64,000 nucleotides of DNA from Larix kaempferi (taxonomy: Eukaryota > Streptophyta > Pinopsida > Pinales > Pinaceae). The notes below the pieces were generated by a model, which saw nothing but the letters and a program-made list of their open reading frames with translations, did no database searches and was not told the origin of the DNA. Numbering within the stretch: the stretch's first letter is position 1; each line of letters starts with the position of its first letter. This document shows, piece after piece, positions 33,083 through 45,034 of the stretch. The translations under genes were made by a program, and so were the position numbers. The stretch spans positions 39,944,001-40,008,000 of the forward strand of contig BSBM01000486.1 of assembly GCA_027924585.1 (NCBI GenBank), written 5' to 3'.

Positions 33083-36000
33083 CTAAGCTTGCTGATGCAT
33101 TGAAGCTTCATCCATTGGCAACGCACCTTCGTCTGGAGACTCCTGGCAATGGATGCATTGGGTCATTTTGGCCATTTTCAACACTTCATCCTTGATTACA
33201 TCCACATTGCCCATGAGCTTGAACACATTTCTCTCCAGGTCATCAATGCGTGAGTCATGACAAGCTAGCTGTTGGGAAATATACCTCGTGTCCTCCGAAG
33301 TCTCCTTTATCCCCTTGAGACCAACGTAAGCAGCGTCGAAAACCTTTCTAAGGTTCATGTTATCACATATATAGTAGCCGGGCTACCATACATTTTTTGT
33401 TAGATTCCAGTACACTATTTAGCCAGTTCCCTTGCATTGAGATGCCAAGATGAGCATCTATATTGGATCACTATCAGATTTTGGACAGTATATATATATT
33501 CCCCATGCCATGACCGAGTCTCAGGACACTCAGAGAGATGACCGATGTAGCTATTATACCATTTGTACAGAGCAGTCAGTAGTGACCGGAGTTATAGCAG
33601 CAGTTTCAGAGGACGGATGATGGCTCATATGATGAGCATTCAGGTATATGACTCAACAGGTATATTGTAGTGTTGTGGTTAGATTGCTTTTATATTCATT
33701 CTTATGGCATGTCTTGACATTTAGTATCATGATCTGGCGATCATATAGCTATGTGGACCTGGTTGATCATATTATATATTTTTTTTATTGTCCCTACTCA
33801 GACTTAGAAGTTCACTATTCATTCTCATTGATTTTACCCTCCTTAGGGAGAATAGAGGTGATCATTCCACCATACCTTGGCCTGCTAGTGTTGGCTCCAT
33901 TATTCATTGTCCTCATCCATCCATTACCTACCTTTTAGTTTATCACCCTGACTTACTACTTGACTAGTGGCACGGAGGACTTTTCCCCACTGTCGCCTCT
34001 GTGTTGGATGAGCTTCCCTGTTTATTGTGTCTTGGCTCTGAGTTGGTGACAAAACTTACCTATGGTGAGTTGGATTTCCTTGAGAAATCCCCCTAGTCAC
34101 TAAAGTTGTGTTGGCTAAACGTGAAACTTTTAGTTCTGCGATGAATACAAAGTATGGGAAATGAAATGTTATATCTTGTATGAAAAGCCCATTCATGCAA
34201 TGTGTTTCTAAACACACATGAATGAAAGGCAAGCTAAATGAAAATGGCTATGAAATAAAATGTTATATTTTGTGAAATGTAAATACCTAGGTAAACAAGC
34301 TGTCTGTGACACACCTAGAAGTGCTCAGGTAAACAAGTGCCTTAAAAACACACCTGCAGCAAAAAGCCTAAGTAAATGTAAATCTATGCAATGTGTTTAT
34401 AAACACACATAGATCAAAGGCTATGGAAACTTTAGGCCCAAAAGCAATGGAACTCAAAATCTATATCAAAAAGATTTGCTGGCCTCATTTGTATTATGGA
34501 TTGTGCGTATCTGTTAAAGGTGAATAAACACTCTTTGAACAACTTACCCATTTGTGAGACACCGCCATTCCCTGTGTTGTTGCTCATTCAGTATATGCTA
34601 TGGTGTGTATTCCCTTTCCCATCTCCAAAGTGTCACAATGTTGAGTCAGTGAGTCATCCCTTGGCCTAGCCAGTTTATTTTAAGCCTTCACCCTTCACTA
34701 GGAAATTGATCACAACTATGAAGTGAGTATGGTCTTGAAAGTCTAGTCTGAGTCATAATAATAATTAATGACATTATATATTTGTTGGTAGATCGCCAGT
34801 AATGATTGCTACATGTTATAATTGCTATTTGAATGAATTGTAGAGCATGCATTAACCTTTGACACTTTGCAGCAACTTCCGATGATAGTCTGAGTTATAT
34901 TTGGTCATGTTGACTTGGTCAAACCCAGTTTGACCAAGGTCAACCATAGGACATGAGATGATTAGACCTTATCATGATACAGATAGATGATATATGGTCT
35001 ATGTACATGTACATGATGGTTCTATGCATCGGATGCAGGGTTATGATGATGATTTATGGTTTTCAGCATTATTTGATCATTTACAGATTATTATTATTTC
35101 ACCTGTTCGGGCACATTGGATATATTATTTGATCATGCAGAGATCCATATGGTGTATGAGTACACATCTTGGACAGATTTGGACCTTCTGAGTTCAATGA
35201 GACAGTCTCTTTTTAGTTTTGGGCAGTTACAGTGATGTTTGAGCCTCAATTGGCTCTCCTAGTGCAAATTTGGCCTGTCAGAGCAGAGATGGATTTTATT
35301 TGGTTCACCTAGGGTGCTGATGATGGAGGGGGTGGTCCAGCCACTTGTTTTTACCATATTACCCCCCTCCCAGACACATTGGTGCCCTCACCTTGACAGC
35401 GTAGGCACTCCAGGAGGCAGTTTGGGCAGTTTCACGCTTCCCGAGGCAGTCCATAATTGGTAGAAATGGCTACAGAGCAATTTGATTTGGGCTACTGAGG
35501 CAAAGTTATGGCATGGGATGATCAGTGATGATGAGTGGGATGTCTTCCACACCTTGTCCAGCAGTTTCAGCTTCATCGGGGCCCACCTCCATCACTTATG
35601 GCATTTTTTGATGATTTTTGGAGCCTTCCAAGGTTCACGATTTGTCCATAGAGGCATGATTTGGTACTTTGATGACTATTTTATTATTATTGTGCTATGG
35701 GGATTGACCAAGGGTGTCTAAAATTACCCCTTGGACCCACCAGGAGCTAGTTGTTATATTTTATCATCATGATTTGGTGGGATCCCCTCTCCTAGGGCGA
35801 TTTAGTCCACTTATTATATATTTTATTAGTGATCCATGTATTTTATTGTTGAGCTCATCTCAACCATTGATTAGACATTTTTGATCTTTTAATCTTGGCC
35901 ACTCATTCAAAAAGTGGTTAGGGTTTTGGTGCCTCTCCTTCCTATTTAAAGGAGAGAGCTTCTCATTGTAAAGGGTCTTTGGCTCTTGGAATCTTGATAA

Positions 36001-37317
36001 TAGAAAATTCTCTTGTGGAAATTCTTGTGGTCTCCTTTGCATCTGGTGTTCTTAGATGGTGATTGGAAAGTCTATTGCTTCCTAGCATTTGGGTATTTGT
36101 GGTAAGATTTATATATTTTCGGAAATCTTTGTCTTGTCTACAGGAGGGCGACTTCAACCTTGGGCGTTTTTGTAGGGCTTCCTCAACTCGCTTGGATTGG
36201 CATTTGCTTGTATCAGGGGGTTATCATTGGTATCATTGTGATCTATGCCAGCTTTCTTTTATTTCTCTTGCAGCATTAGCCTTTATCTCTTGATGCAATA
36301 AATCTGATATTGTTGACGTTTATTGTGCAGGAGGGAGGGCCCATTGGTCTCCTTGGGTAAAATCGATCTCATAGAATACTTGCTCAAATCTTCCCAAATT
36401 GATCGGATTTGCATAGATCATCATCATCAAGGCATCTACAAGGTTATCCAGGTAAGATCCACAGGTTTGTTCTTCTTTTCTTGGTTCCAATCCATTGGCA
36501 TAATATTTAATCATTAAAACCCCCATTTAAAACCCTAACTAAAAAATAATTGGAAAATTCCACAAATCAAATCCCTTGATCAATTGGCAAATTGTATCTG
36601 GGTATTGTAGATCGGGTTAAACCCAGGCTGGGTTCTCCTAGGCGTCATGCTTGGGTGACTCCACAAGGCCCAAACCCCAAGGCACTAATCCTTCAACCCA
36701 TTCGCAGTTCCTCATTGGCCAATTTATCTTGTGTTTTGATCTTAGTTTTTAGACTTGGGCACTTTGATACTATCATATCTTCCATCAAGTCTATTCTCTG
36801 GTACTGGTTAGCCCCATTCTGGTCTTTAACTACCCTGCATTGGACACGGTTCCCAAGGCAGTGGATTTTCTCATCTTTGACTAGTACCTTGATTCTAGAT
36901 TTGGTTTATAATCTCATAAGTCACTTGTATAACCAAGTTGGATCACATTTACATTTGGTTAAACCTCTTGATCCAACCCATTACTCACCTTGTGACTTCA
37001 TCCATAGATCTAGGGTTCACCATACACCTTACGTACTTCATATCCTTTGATTTTATCTCTCCTGTCGAGAGTAGATCTGGGTCTCCCCCTTTGTTGTCTT
37101 GGGCTAGATAACATAAAGTGAAGGTTGCCTTGATTGGCGTGACAACCATCCATTGGGAGTCGAGGCTATCGTGGTTGCACCTCTTTGGTTGTCCCTTCCT
37201 TCTGCCATTCATTTTGATCTACCTCTAGGGGCACCTACAAGTTTGGTGATAACAGTTCAGTTTGAAATCCTCTACACTGGCTTTCAGGTAAGACATGGCC
37301 TCCCTAATTCCCGACAT
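33083..37317 (-). pseudogene. unknown ~110-residue frame downstream of LINE RNase H, split by a solo LTR
   Basis: A minus-strand frame starts with ATG at 37315-37317, is cut by the solo LTR at 37254/33358, and resumes in the same phase to a stop at 33083 once one copy of the 5 bp target duplication is discounted. It is hydrophilic with coiled-coil-like Leu/Ile/Val spacing (for example S-R-I-D-D-L-E-R-N-V-F-K-L) and a C-I-H-C pair near the end. LINEs do not usually carry a frame after RNase H, so this may be transduced host or other TE sequence. Function unknown. Confidence 0.5.
33358..37254 (+). mobile_element. solo LTR, 3.9 kb, long-LTR family
   Basis: Begins TGTTATCACA and ends TGTGATAACA-like (GGTGATAACA), i.e. 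TG...CA with inverted ends. An exact 5 bp target duplication GTTCA lies at 33353-33357 and 37255-37259. A TATA-like CCTATTTAAAGG at 35939-35950, followed by CTTCTCATTGTAAAGG, marks the probable transcription start about 2.58 kb in. It is homologous in the opposite orientation to 49440-53929. No internal region is present, consistent with LTR-LTR recombination. The ORFs within it (for example 36592-37050) show no domain. Confidence 0.85.
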
Positions 37318-37679
37318 AGTACCAATATGCTAGTGACTTCCTGCACTATGCTCGCACTTATAATTTTCATCGTAACTTAGGGGATGCAGGGATAAACCGC
37401 TCAATTTGTTCCTTATCTGCTGTAGCTAAGGATCGCCATACCCCGTCTCATCCTCCTTAACTGCAACCTTGATGCCGACCACGTTGTTCACTCGTGAGAG
37501 AAGGGGAGAGTCTTTGGACAAGACTTCCCATAAATGCGTCTGCCAAACATCCGCGGGAGGCCATGTGCTATGAGAACAATCTCCACGCGTCCACGCCTTC
37601 TTAGGAGGGGTTTTCCAATTAAGACATAATTTTGTGGTGGTGGTGTGATGTGCTAAAGGAGTTTGGGTCCTAGGGGATT

Positions 37680-38071
37680 GGAGTGTGTTTGTAAAGACCA
37701 TCCTTATAGAAAACTTCTCCCAAACCCAGCTTAACTCCTTTGTTTGCCATATGATCTGCTGATCTATTGTTTTCTCGAAGGATGTGGAGGTAATTTACCT
37801 CGTGTGTAGAGTTGAGTAAGCCAATTCTTTGATATATCTTTCTGCACCATGGAGATGCTTTGGTGTAGCCATTCCTCATTTTATATATGACCTGTCTTGA
37901 ATCGCCAAAGACTAAGAGCTTACTGATCTTTAACTTGGTGGCGATTTCCATGACGTGGAGTAAAGCGAGCCATTTAGTAGCATTGTTGGATCTCCCTCCT
38001 AATCCCCAGGCGTACGATTTAACTATTTTTCCTCCGGGGTCAAAGATGACTCCCCCCGCACCTGCCTCCCC
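37680..38071 (-). pseudogene. LINE RNase H domain, truncated at the 5' end
   Basis: Minus-strand frame: G-E-A-G-A-G-G-V-I-F-D-P-G-G (start of RNase H without its first catalytic block), N-N-A-T-K-W-L-A-L-L where a catalytic Glu is normally found (here Lys), V-F-G-D-S-R-Q-V-I with its Asp, and N-N-R-S-A-D-H-M-A-N with the last Asp. It ends ...H-T-P-I-P-stop, similar to the other LINEs here. The first residues of the open frame up to 38086 lie in the Gypsy LTR and are not part of the LINE. Confidence 0.8.
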
Positions 38072-40302
38072 TGATGGATGTAACAAATATTACAACAAAG
38101 AGATAATTGCAATTAAATTTAATTACCACAACACATGATATAGATAATCTCACGACATTTTATGATTGAATTTAAACATTCGTAATGTATAATGACCAGT
38201 GCCGAAAATATGAATGCGATTGCTGCTGTGTTGTGTCGTGAAAGTATTGCAAAGGCTTGTTGTAAATTTTAATTTATTAGTGAGTATTAAAGGAATGGGT
38301 TGATTTTTGGTTTGGCCCAACTTAGAATCGCTCCTTTGGAATGCGCGTTGTGACAGCTATACCAAGTGTCCAACCAGGCGAGGATGAACCTTCTTACGGC
38401 AGCCTGCTGACTCTATAGTTAGCCTCACTCGACCTCCCGAATCCGTAGGATTGCCCTATTAAAACTAGTCACTCTACACCCTTTTCTGATTGATCCAACT
38501 GTTCAGACTAAGTTGCAGTGGTCAAGAGCATACTTCGGGTTTCAAGTCTTCATTGATTTTATTTAATATTTCAAGATTAGTTATTAAACTAATCTAAAGC
38601 CCAAGGGTCTCTTTTCCACACACCAAAAATGGTGCAATACTTTGGGAGAGCAAGGGCACAATTTTATTAAGATTTATTGGAACAATTGTAAAAAGAAGCA
38701 CAAAGTATGAGATAAGTAAATCAGGTTTAAATAGATCCTTTGAGGACATTTTTGTGCTTTGTGATGTGATTTAATTACTATTAACTTAAAGAAACTAATC
38801 TAAAACTAAAAAATTAAAAAAAATGCAAAATTGAAAAAAAATGAAAAAAGTGCGAATCCCCCCTGGGGGCAGATGGGGGCAGGCGCTGGAATAGCCTGCT
38901 GTGCTCTTTTTATTTTTTTTTGTTACATCAACAGAAACTAAAGCAGTACTGCTGGTTCTTTATAAATAGGTACCAATACAGTTTACAAATATTATAGAAA
39001 GCAAAGGATGGTAGAACCAGCTCCCCGGATGGCCACGGAAGTCTCCAAATCTCAAATTTTGGTCGCTTTAATGTTCAAACTTGCTAAAAAAAAAAAACAA
39101 CGAACAAAATTAGCTTTAAAAGAGCCAAATAACACTTTAAAAGTGTCTTTAGCCTCACTACACAGTTTGCAAAAATTTTCTAGCGTAAAAGATGCAAAAA
39201 AGAGAGTAAAAATGACTAAGGAAAGTGAGCTAAAAGGCTACTTTCCTTAGGCTCTTTGCTTGCTCTTGGAAAAGTCAAGCCAACTGAGGCACTTAGTTGC
39301 CAAATATTAAACAAGCTTCGAAGAGTAAGACTAAACAACACAAATATTTCAATAAGCAAAATTTCTAACTTGTACAGTAAAGCCTAACTTAGTTAGATCT
39401 AGAACTTAGAAAATGAACTTGAAAGCTTGATCCAGATTCTTGATATGATTTTAAAGCAAATAAACTACTTGTGATAAATACTTTTATAAGCATGTAGATC
39501 TATTGATGCTTCAAATCAGAAAAGTAACCAGAACTGAAATAGCTTTAATAAATGAGGAGAAGGGGAAAAGGAAGCTCTTTCAAGTGAGACCACAAGACTT
39601 AGAGATGAATTCTTGGATTGCCGAGGGACTAGATCTGAAAAAGAAAGCAGTTATATACAAAAAAGAGACAAACAAGTTCTCTTCTTCTTCCACCAAAAGG
39701 GTACCTGCAGCTTACATCAAATCATACACAAAGCATTATATCTGGAAGCCAAATATGTAAGAAATCAATGCCAAAATACTCATAAACAAATGAAAATATT
39801 TTAAAACTAGATCTCTTAGCATATGAAACAACAAGATTAGAAAAGTAAACAAACTTGACTAATCTAGCTTACCAAACAAGTAATTGTCCTTACAGTAAAC
39901 CAAGATCGAAGCAGGAAACAGATGAGCAGCTCACCACAAGTCACCTTCGCTCAACACAATGATCATGCATCCACACATAAAAGCAACACAAGGATTCGAC
40001 CTCCAAAGTCTCTTTATTCTCAAATAATCTCAATGAAGTACACCAACGACAGAGCTTTGCCTCTCAACACCAACTAGTGAAAGAGAAGGCCAAAGCTTGC
40101 TTTTGTAACAAATTGCATGCAAGAGGGTGTCATTCCCAAGAGAGAGGCGCATCCATAAAGTGGGGGGTCAACGTTGAGTTCGTAGCATTGATCTAGGAAT
40201 TGATTTGGATGCCAAACCAAGGGGAATGCACCACCTTGAATGAGGTAGGCACTCCCTACCTCATAGATATATCATTCCAACCAAGGTTTGCCAAGTCATG
40301 GT
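38072..40302 (-). repeat. Gypsy A left LTR, second part
   Basis: Matches 57628-59981 apart from a replaced segment: left 40090-40170 is unrelated to right 59530-59855. The LTR continues past 40302, but its inner end cannot be placed because the right copy is cut by Copia B at that point; it lies somewhere between about 40480 and 41400. The ORFs at 39008-39804 and 58521-59226 are parallel non-coding frames within this repeat. Confidence 0.85.
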
Positions 40303-41477
40303 GACACCCACATGAGAGATGGGTGCATGAGCATCCCTTTGCTTTGATTATTACACATTTGACTTTTAAATCAACCAAACTCTAATGTTTTAATAAAGGG
40401 ATGTATTCGCCCTTCATAAGAGATCATATGCCAACTCATTTGGCACATGTTTATTGCCTTTTTAAAATATTTTTTTTGATATTGGTGCAATTTGTATCAT
40501 CGTTAGCATTAAAATGCCACTCTGTAAGACCGATAAGAAAAAATGCTTCACGTGATAATTTAATCACTTGAAGCATAGGAAGACTGGGTACCAAGGTCCT
40601 TGCACCAAATTCCGCCTCTGGATCACACTTTTATCACAATTTCAAATTTTCCAATTAAACCATTAAAAAATGGCCTAATTTTGCGGATTTTTTTTCTTCT
40701 CAGAATTGACTCAAACTCTTGGGGAACTTAGTACATGACCATACGACTTATTATTAATGGCTAGCATGAAAAAATACATAGACATTTAGGCTTTAATAAC
40801 TTCCCAAGGTTTGACCACCAAGGTGAATACTCCAACTTTGGAGGTGTGAGTGAAAAACTCAAGAATTATATGTCACTGAAGCGCAAGGCATAATTCCTAA
40901 GGAAAAAACACTCTAGAGTATGCTCTTGACAGATAAACCTAAGGTAAGCCAAGCCTGTTACAAAAAGACCATGCTTAGACCAACTTATTAGAAACCTCGT
41001 GGGGCATGGACATGCTTTAAAAAAAATAAAAAGGGGCCCTGAAAAGGCTGATTTTGAACTTCTAAACACTAAAATGCAGAAGTACTTGTGCAAACTTTGG
41101 CGGCTCTCTGGAAGTCCAACTGTGTGTAACTCAGTTGGTAACATGTGGCTCCAACTGTGGGACGTGTGATTGATCTTTCTAGGAAAGGAGATCATTCGAG
41201 AACTCTATAATCTTAGTTTCCTGCATGGAAACATAAGTGCATCAATCACACGTATATGCAAAAAATAACCAAATGAAACTTTAAGTTGTAGTGTTTATTA
41301 TAATGAAAATGAAACTATTATACAAAAGAAGAATTAAACTAATGTACAAAAATAAAAAGGAAATACAAAAATAGTATACATAAAAGTAAATAATTTACAT
41401 AAAAGTAAATCTAACTAGGAAATAAAATGCGGGATGAAGGATTAGAAAATCATGATACAAGAATGCCCCCACGGGCA

Positions 41478-42537
41478 TCAGATATTTTCGCTGTAAAATA
41501 ATTTCAGAAGCCCTCCGTTGACTGGGAGGGTACACTTTTCGCAGTCCAGATTGCTAAGAAAGAAAGCATTTGTGCTAGCTACTTCGTGGATGAGATAAGG
41601 GCTAGTCCATAAGTTGTCAAATTTTCTGTGCTTCCCAAGCTTGTCCCTTCGTTTATCCCAAAGTAGAACTGTGTCACCAATTTGAAATACTCTCGGTTTT
41701 GATGACTTGTCAAATTTTTTCTTAACTTTCTCCAGTTTCTTAATACTTTGATCAACCGCTTTCCATCTGATCTCATCTAGCTCAACCATTTGATTGATCC
41801 TATACTGAGCTGCTTCCTAATCTGTACTACACTCCTCAAGCAACTGATACACTGGTAACTTCAGGTGGATGGTCAGAGTAACAAATCAAATGGAGATTTT
41901 CCAGTTGATCTTTTCTTTGTGATCCTATCCTCCCATAGTGCAAATCTGATCTTACTATCCCAAGCTTTCTTATTATCTCCAACAATCTTTTTAACAATGG
42001 TCGTTAAATTTTTATTATTGGATTTGGCCAGACCATTTCCCTGGGGATAGTAACTGGATGAGTGTGACAAGATGATGCCATACTTAAAGTAGAAAGAAGA
42101 CATCTTGGCTGAACTGAATGCCTTAGCATTATCTGTTGTGATTCTAGCGGGCACACTGAACCTAGTAATAATCTTATCTTCTAAAAATTCCATGATGACC
42201 TTATCGGTTGCCGCTTTCGTGGGGATTGCTTCCACCCACTTAGTAAAATAATCAGTGGCAGTTAGGATCCAAGTATAACTGTTGCTAGAGTTATCCTTAA
42301 ACTGATCAATGAAATCAAACCCCACTGCTGAAAAGGGGCTTGGACAACTACAGGTTTTAAAGGCAAGGCTGCCAACTTCTGTTTCCTTGTGAAAAGTTGA
42401 CATTGTTGGCAACTTCTGACGTGTTTATGAACATCCAAGAAAAGACTGGGCCAATAATACCCTACTTTGAGGATCTTATGGGCAGTTGTCTTGGCCGCAT
42501 AATGTCCTCCATAAAATCCAGAATGAAATTCAACCAT
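41478..42537 (-). pseudogene. Gypsy A integrase
   Basis: The zinc-binding H-H-C-C domain is visible at 42530-42400 (H-S-G-F-Y-G-G-H ... C-Q-Q-C). The catalytic core has G-F-D-F-I-D-Q-F (first Asp) and T-T-D-N-A-K-A-F (second Asp). The third acidic residue, expected in N-G-x-A-E-S, is Lys here (N-G-L-A-K-S), so the D-D-E triad is broken. A C-terminal domain (41789-41478) has G-D-T-V-L-L-W-D-K-R. Frameshifts separate the parts. Confidence 0.88.
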
Positions 42538-43008
42538 GAGTTTTTTGGACTCTGGCTCATCAATGCATCTAAGAATTAGACCATATGGATTCTTCTATCC
42601 CAACCCATCCTGGGTGTTATAAAACTTTGTAGCTTTCAACCTCAACGCCCTTCTTTTGTGGCCAATTAGATGATCTTTGCAAGTGAGGTTGGTTAGGAAA
42701 TAAATGATGTCTGCATAGCATGGAACCTGTTCAAGACGTTGAAGCTCAGCTGATATGACCTGTACTAACTTACTGTTCTGGCATACCATCCCTAGTGCTT
42801 GCTCATTTCCTTCAGCCATCATGCGGGCTAAACCCTGACCTTTAACTAACTTGGTGGGTTTAATTTCTAAGTCATATTCTTGGATCTTAGAGACCCATTT
42901 ACCCCTTATTTCAAGACAGTCTTGCTGTGACAAAATATCCTTAACAGCCGCATGAGGCACATACCCTATAACTTTAGAGTATCCAATGTACATTATGAAA
43001 TGCTTAAG

Positions 43009-44080
43009 TTATTTGACTAAGGCATATGCTTGTTTTTCCATGATGGTGTACTTAAGTTCATAATTTTGTAGGGCTCTACTCATAAAGGCTATAGGTTGTT
43101 CTTGGCCATCATTATTCTTTTGCAACAAAACTTTGGCTATGGTGTCTGGCGATGCAAATGAAAAGATTTGGAAGTCTTTAGAATAATCAGGACTAATCAA
43201 CACTGGTGATCTACAAATAACATCTTTTATTTCATTAAAGGCTTCCTTTCCTTCCTTATTCCATTCAAACTTAGCGTCTTTTTTAAGCAATCTTTGCATG
43301 GGTTTCAACAACTCTGCTAAGTTAAGAATGAAACGTTTGATGAAGTTGATTTGCCCATTGAATGACTACAATGCTTTCTTATTACAAGGCAAAGGAACTT
43401 TCTTTATAGCTTCTACCCTCTCTGGGTCAATCTTGACCCCATCTTTGGAGATGATGTGACCTAGTAACTTCCCTTCATCAACACCCAAAGCAGACTTAGA
43501 TGGGTTTAAGGATATGCCAAATTTTTTACATCTTTCGAAAATTTGTCTAAAGTGGCCAATGTGATCAGTTCTTTCCTTAGAAAAAACTATGAGGTCCTCT
43601 TGATATATTTCAATTATTTTGCCGATTAGCTTGTTGAAAACATAATCCATGGATTTTTAGAAGGTTGCACCGGCATTAAGCAGTCCAAAAGGCATCCTGT
43701 GATATTCAAAAGTACCCCAAGGAGTGGTGAAAGTTGTTTTATGTCTATCCTCTTTATTGACCAACACCTGTTTGTATCCTGAAAAACCTTCAAGCATTGA
43801 CATCATTCTGGCACTAGTTACCCTTTGCAACAAGGTTTCCATATTTGGAAGAGGGTAGTTATGTTTTAAGCATGGCCAATTCAAGTTTCTAAAGTCAATG
43901 CAAAGCCTTAGGTTTCCATTCTTTTTTCTTACAACAACTAGATTTGAACACCATGAGGAATGCCTAGTTGGGGCAATGATTCCTATTGCTAGCATCTTCT
44001 GAAGCTCTTTTAACACAATGGGGGCCACCTTGGTATTAATCTGTCTCAGCGTCTGCCGAAAGGGCTTGGCATCTTCTTTT
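43009..44080 (-). pseudogene. Gypsy A reverse transcriptase and Gypsy-type RNase H
   Basis: RT blocks include V-V-V-R-K-K-N-G-N-L-R-L-C-I-D-F-R-N-L-N, T-P-W-G-T-F-E-Y-H-R-M-P-F-G-L, and E-I-Y-Q-E-D-L-I-V-F-S-K, where the usual Y-x-D-D reads Y-Q-E-D. The following RNase H has F-S-F-A-S-P-D-T in place of the usual T-D-A-S, so its first catalytic Asp appears lost, while M-E-K-Q-A-Y-A-L-V keeps the Glu. A degenerate Gypsy RNase H alongside a second RNase H is the known pattern in Tat-group elements. Confidence 0.88.
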
Positions 44081-44499
44081 AAAGGGATAGTGTGCTGGAA
44101 AACATCTTCTCGATATGACTTGAGCTCATCATATGAAAAGGCAAAAACATCCCGATATTCCCGAACTAAACTTATAATGTCATTTCTTTCCTTTTCACTT
44201 GTTCCTTTACCAATTTTTATTAGCTTAGGTTTTGTTTCAGTTCCAATAGATCTCTTTATGGTTTCCAGCTTTCAATATTTCCTTTTCGGGCTTATGTCTA
44301 TCTTGTCTGTAAAAAATGTGCTCCCATTCGACTATGCTCTTTGGGAGAGCGTTCCTAGGCTGATCCTCATTCTCGGTGTAGTCATACTTTTCCTCCTTAC
44401 AACTTATTTTGCAATCAGTGAAGTCCTGGACATTATGCATGAATCTAAGGATTTGCTTGTCATCTTTGAACACTTGCCAATGATCTACATTATCTGGGA

Positions 44500-45000
44500 T
44501 GGATGGCCTGGAATTGATCTCAAATTTTCCAGGGCCTTTGATTAACTCATTCATTGGTTGAAGGGTTGAGGCTGCTATTGCTAGTTGATACGCTTCTTTG
44601 TTTTCATCTCTAGGTATTGCTATGATGTTTAGGGCATCAAACAGTTCCATGGTATCCCAACAAGCATTTCTATACTTCTTTAACCTTTCACTCTTGCATG
44701 CAAAGATGTTAATTTGAGAAACAACTAAGTCAGAATCTCCTTTTATACTTAGGATTTTTATGCCCATATCTTTAGCTATTTCTAGTCCTTGCAAAAGTGC
44801 TTCATACTCAGCAACATTGTTTGAAGCATCAAACTCAAGTCTGAAAGCAAAGTTAAAAGTTTGCTAAGATGGAGAGGTAATGACAATTCTAGCCCCTTTG
44901 CCTGATTAAGAAAATGCACCATCAAAACTCATTTTCCAGACTTTATTGATTTTGTCATCACTGATTTCTTCTTTAATAGGAGTTAATGTGTTTGCGAAAA
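44500..45000 (-). pseudogene. second (archaeal-like) RNase H placed before reverse transcriptase
   Basis: Blocks in order: M-S-F-D-G-A (first catalytic Asp, about 44930), N-N-V-A-E-Y-E-A-L-L-Q-G-L-E (catalytic Glu), I-K-G-D-S-D-L-V-V-S-Q-I (second Asp, about 44735), and N-K-E-A-Y-Q-L-A, where the usual last Asp of A-D-x-L-A is Tyr. This is the plant type-I/archaeal-like RNase H pattern. An in-frame stop splits it near 44910. Its position upstream of RT is what stands out. Confidence 0.8.
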
Positions 45001-45034
45001 TGGAATAATTGCCAGAACTATCCGACTCGTGAAC

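Larger units (their letters stand above)
32769..38071 (-). mobile_element. 5'-truncated LINE in the Gypsy A left LTR, split by a solo LTR
   Basis: The insertion is bounded by TGATGGATG at 32760-32768 and 38072-38080; the following bases are also similar, so the duplication may reach about 16 bp. The uninterrupted site is seen in the right LTR near 57630. The minus-strand content starts abruptly inside an RNase H domain (5' truncation, typical of LINEs) and ends at the left in a TA-repeat (32773-32816) instead of a plain A-tail. Without the solo LTR (33358-37254) it is about 1.4 kb. Confidence 0.8.
41478..45034 (-). pseudogene. Gypsy A pol, broken
   Basis: Minus-strand order: RNase H-like domain (about 45000-44500), spacer, reverse transcriptase (44080-43370), Gypsy RNase H (43311-43009), connection (42993-42595), integrase zinc domain (42537-42400), integrase core (42412-41873), C-terminal domain (41789-41478). 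Stops separate the segments in one main frame, with frameshifts before the integrase core and before the C-terminal part. Protease is missing because sequence to its right was lost at the element C junction. Confidence 0.9.

Noticed and set aside
33358-37254. Interpretation of the TGTTATCACA-bounded segments as DNA transposons with terminal inverted repeats
   Set aside because: TG...CA ends, 5 bp target duplications, only ~10 bp of inversion and a TATA element at a conserved interior position fit a solo LTR better.
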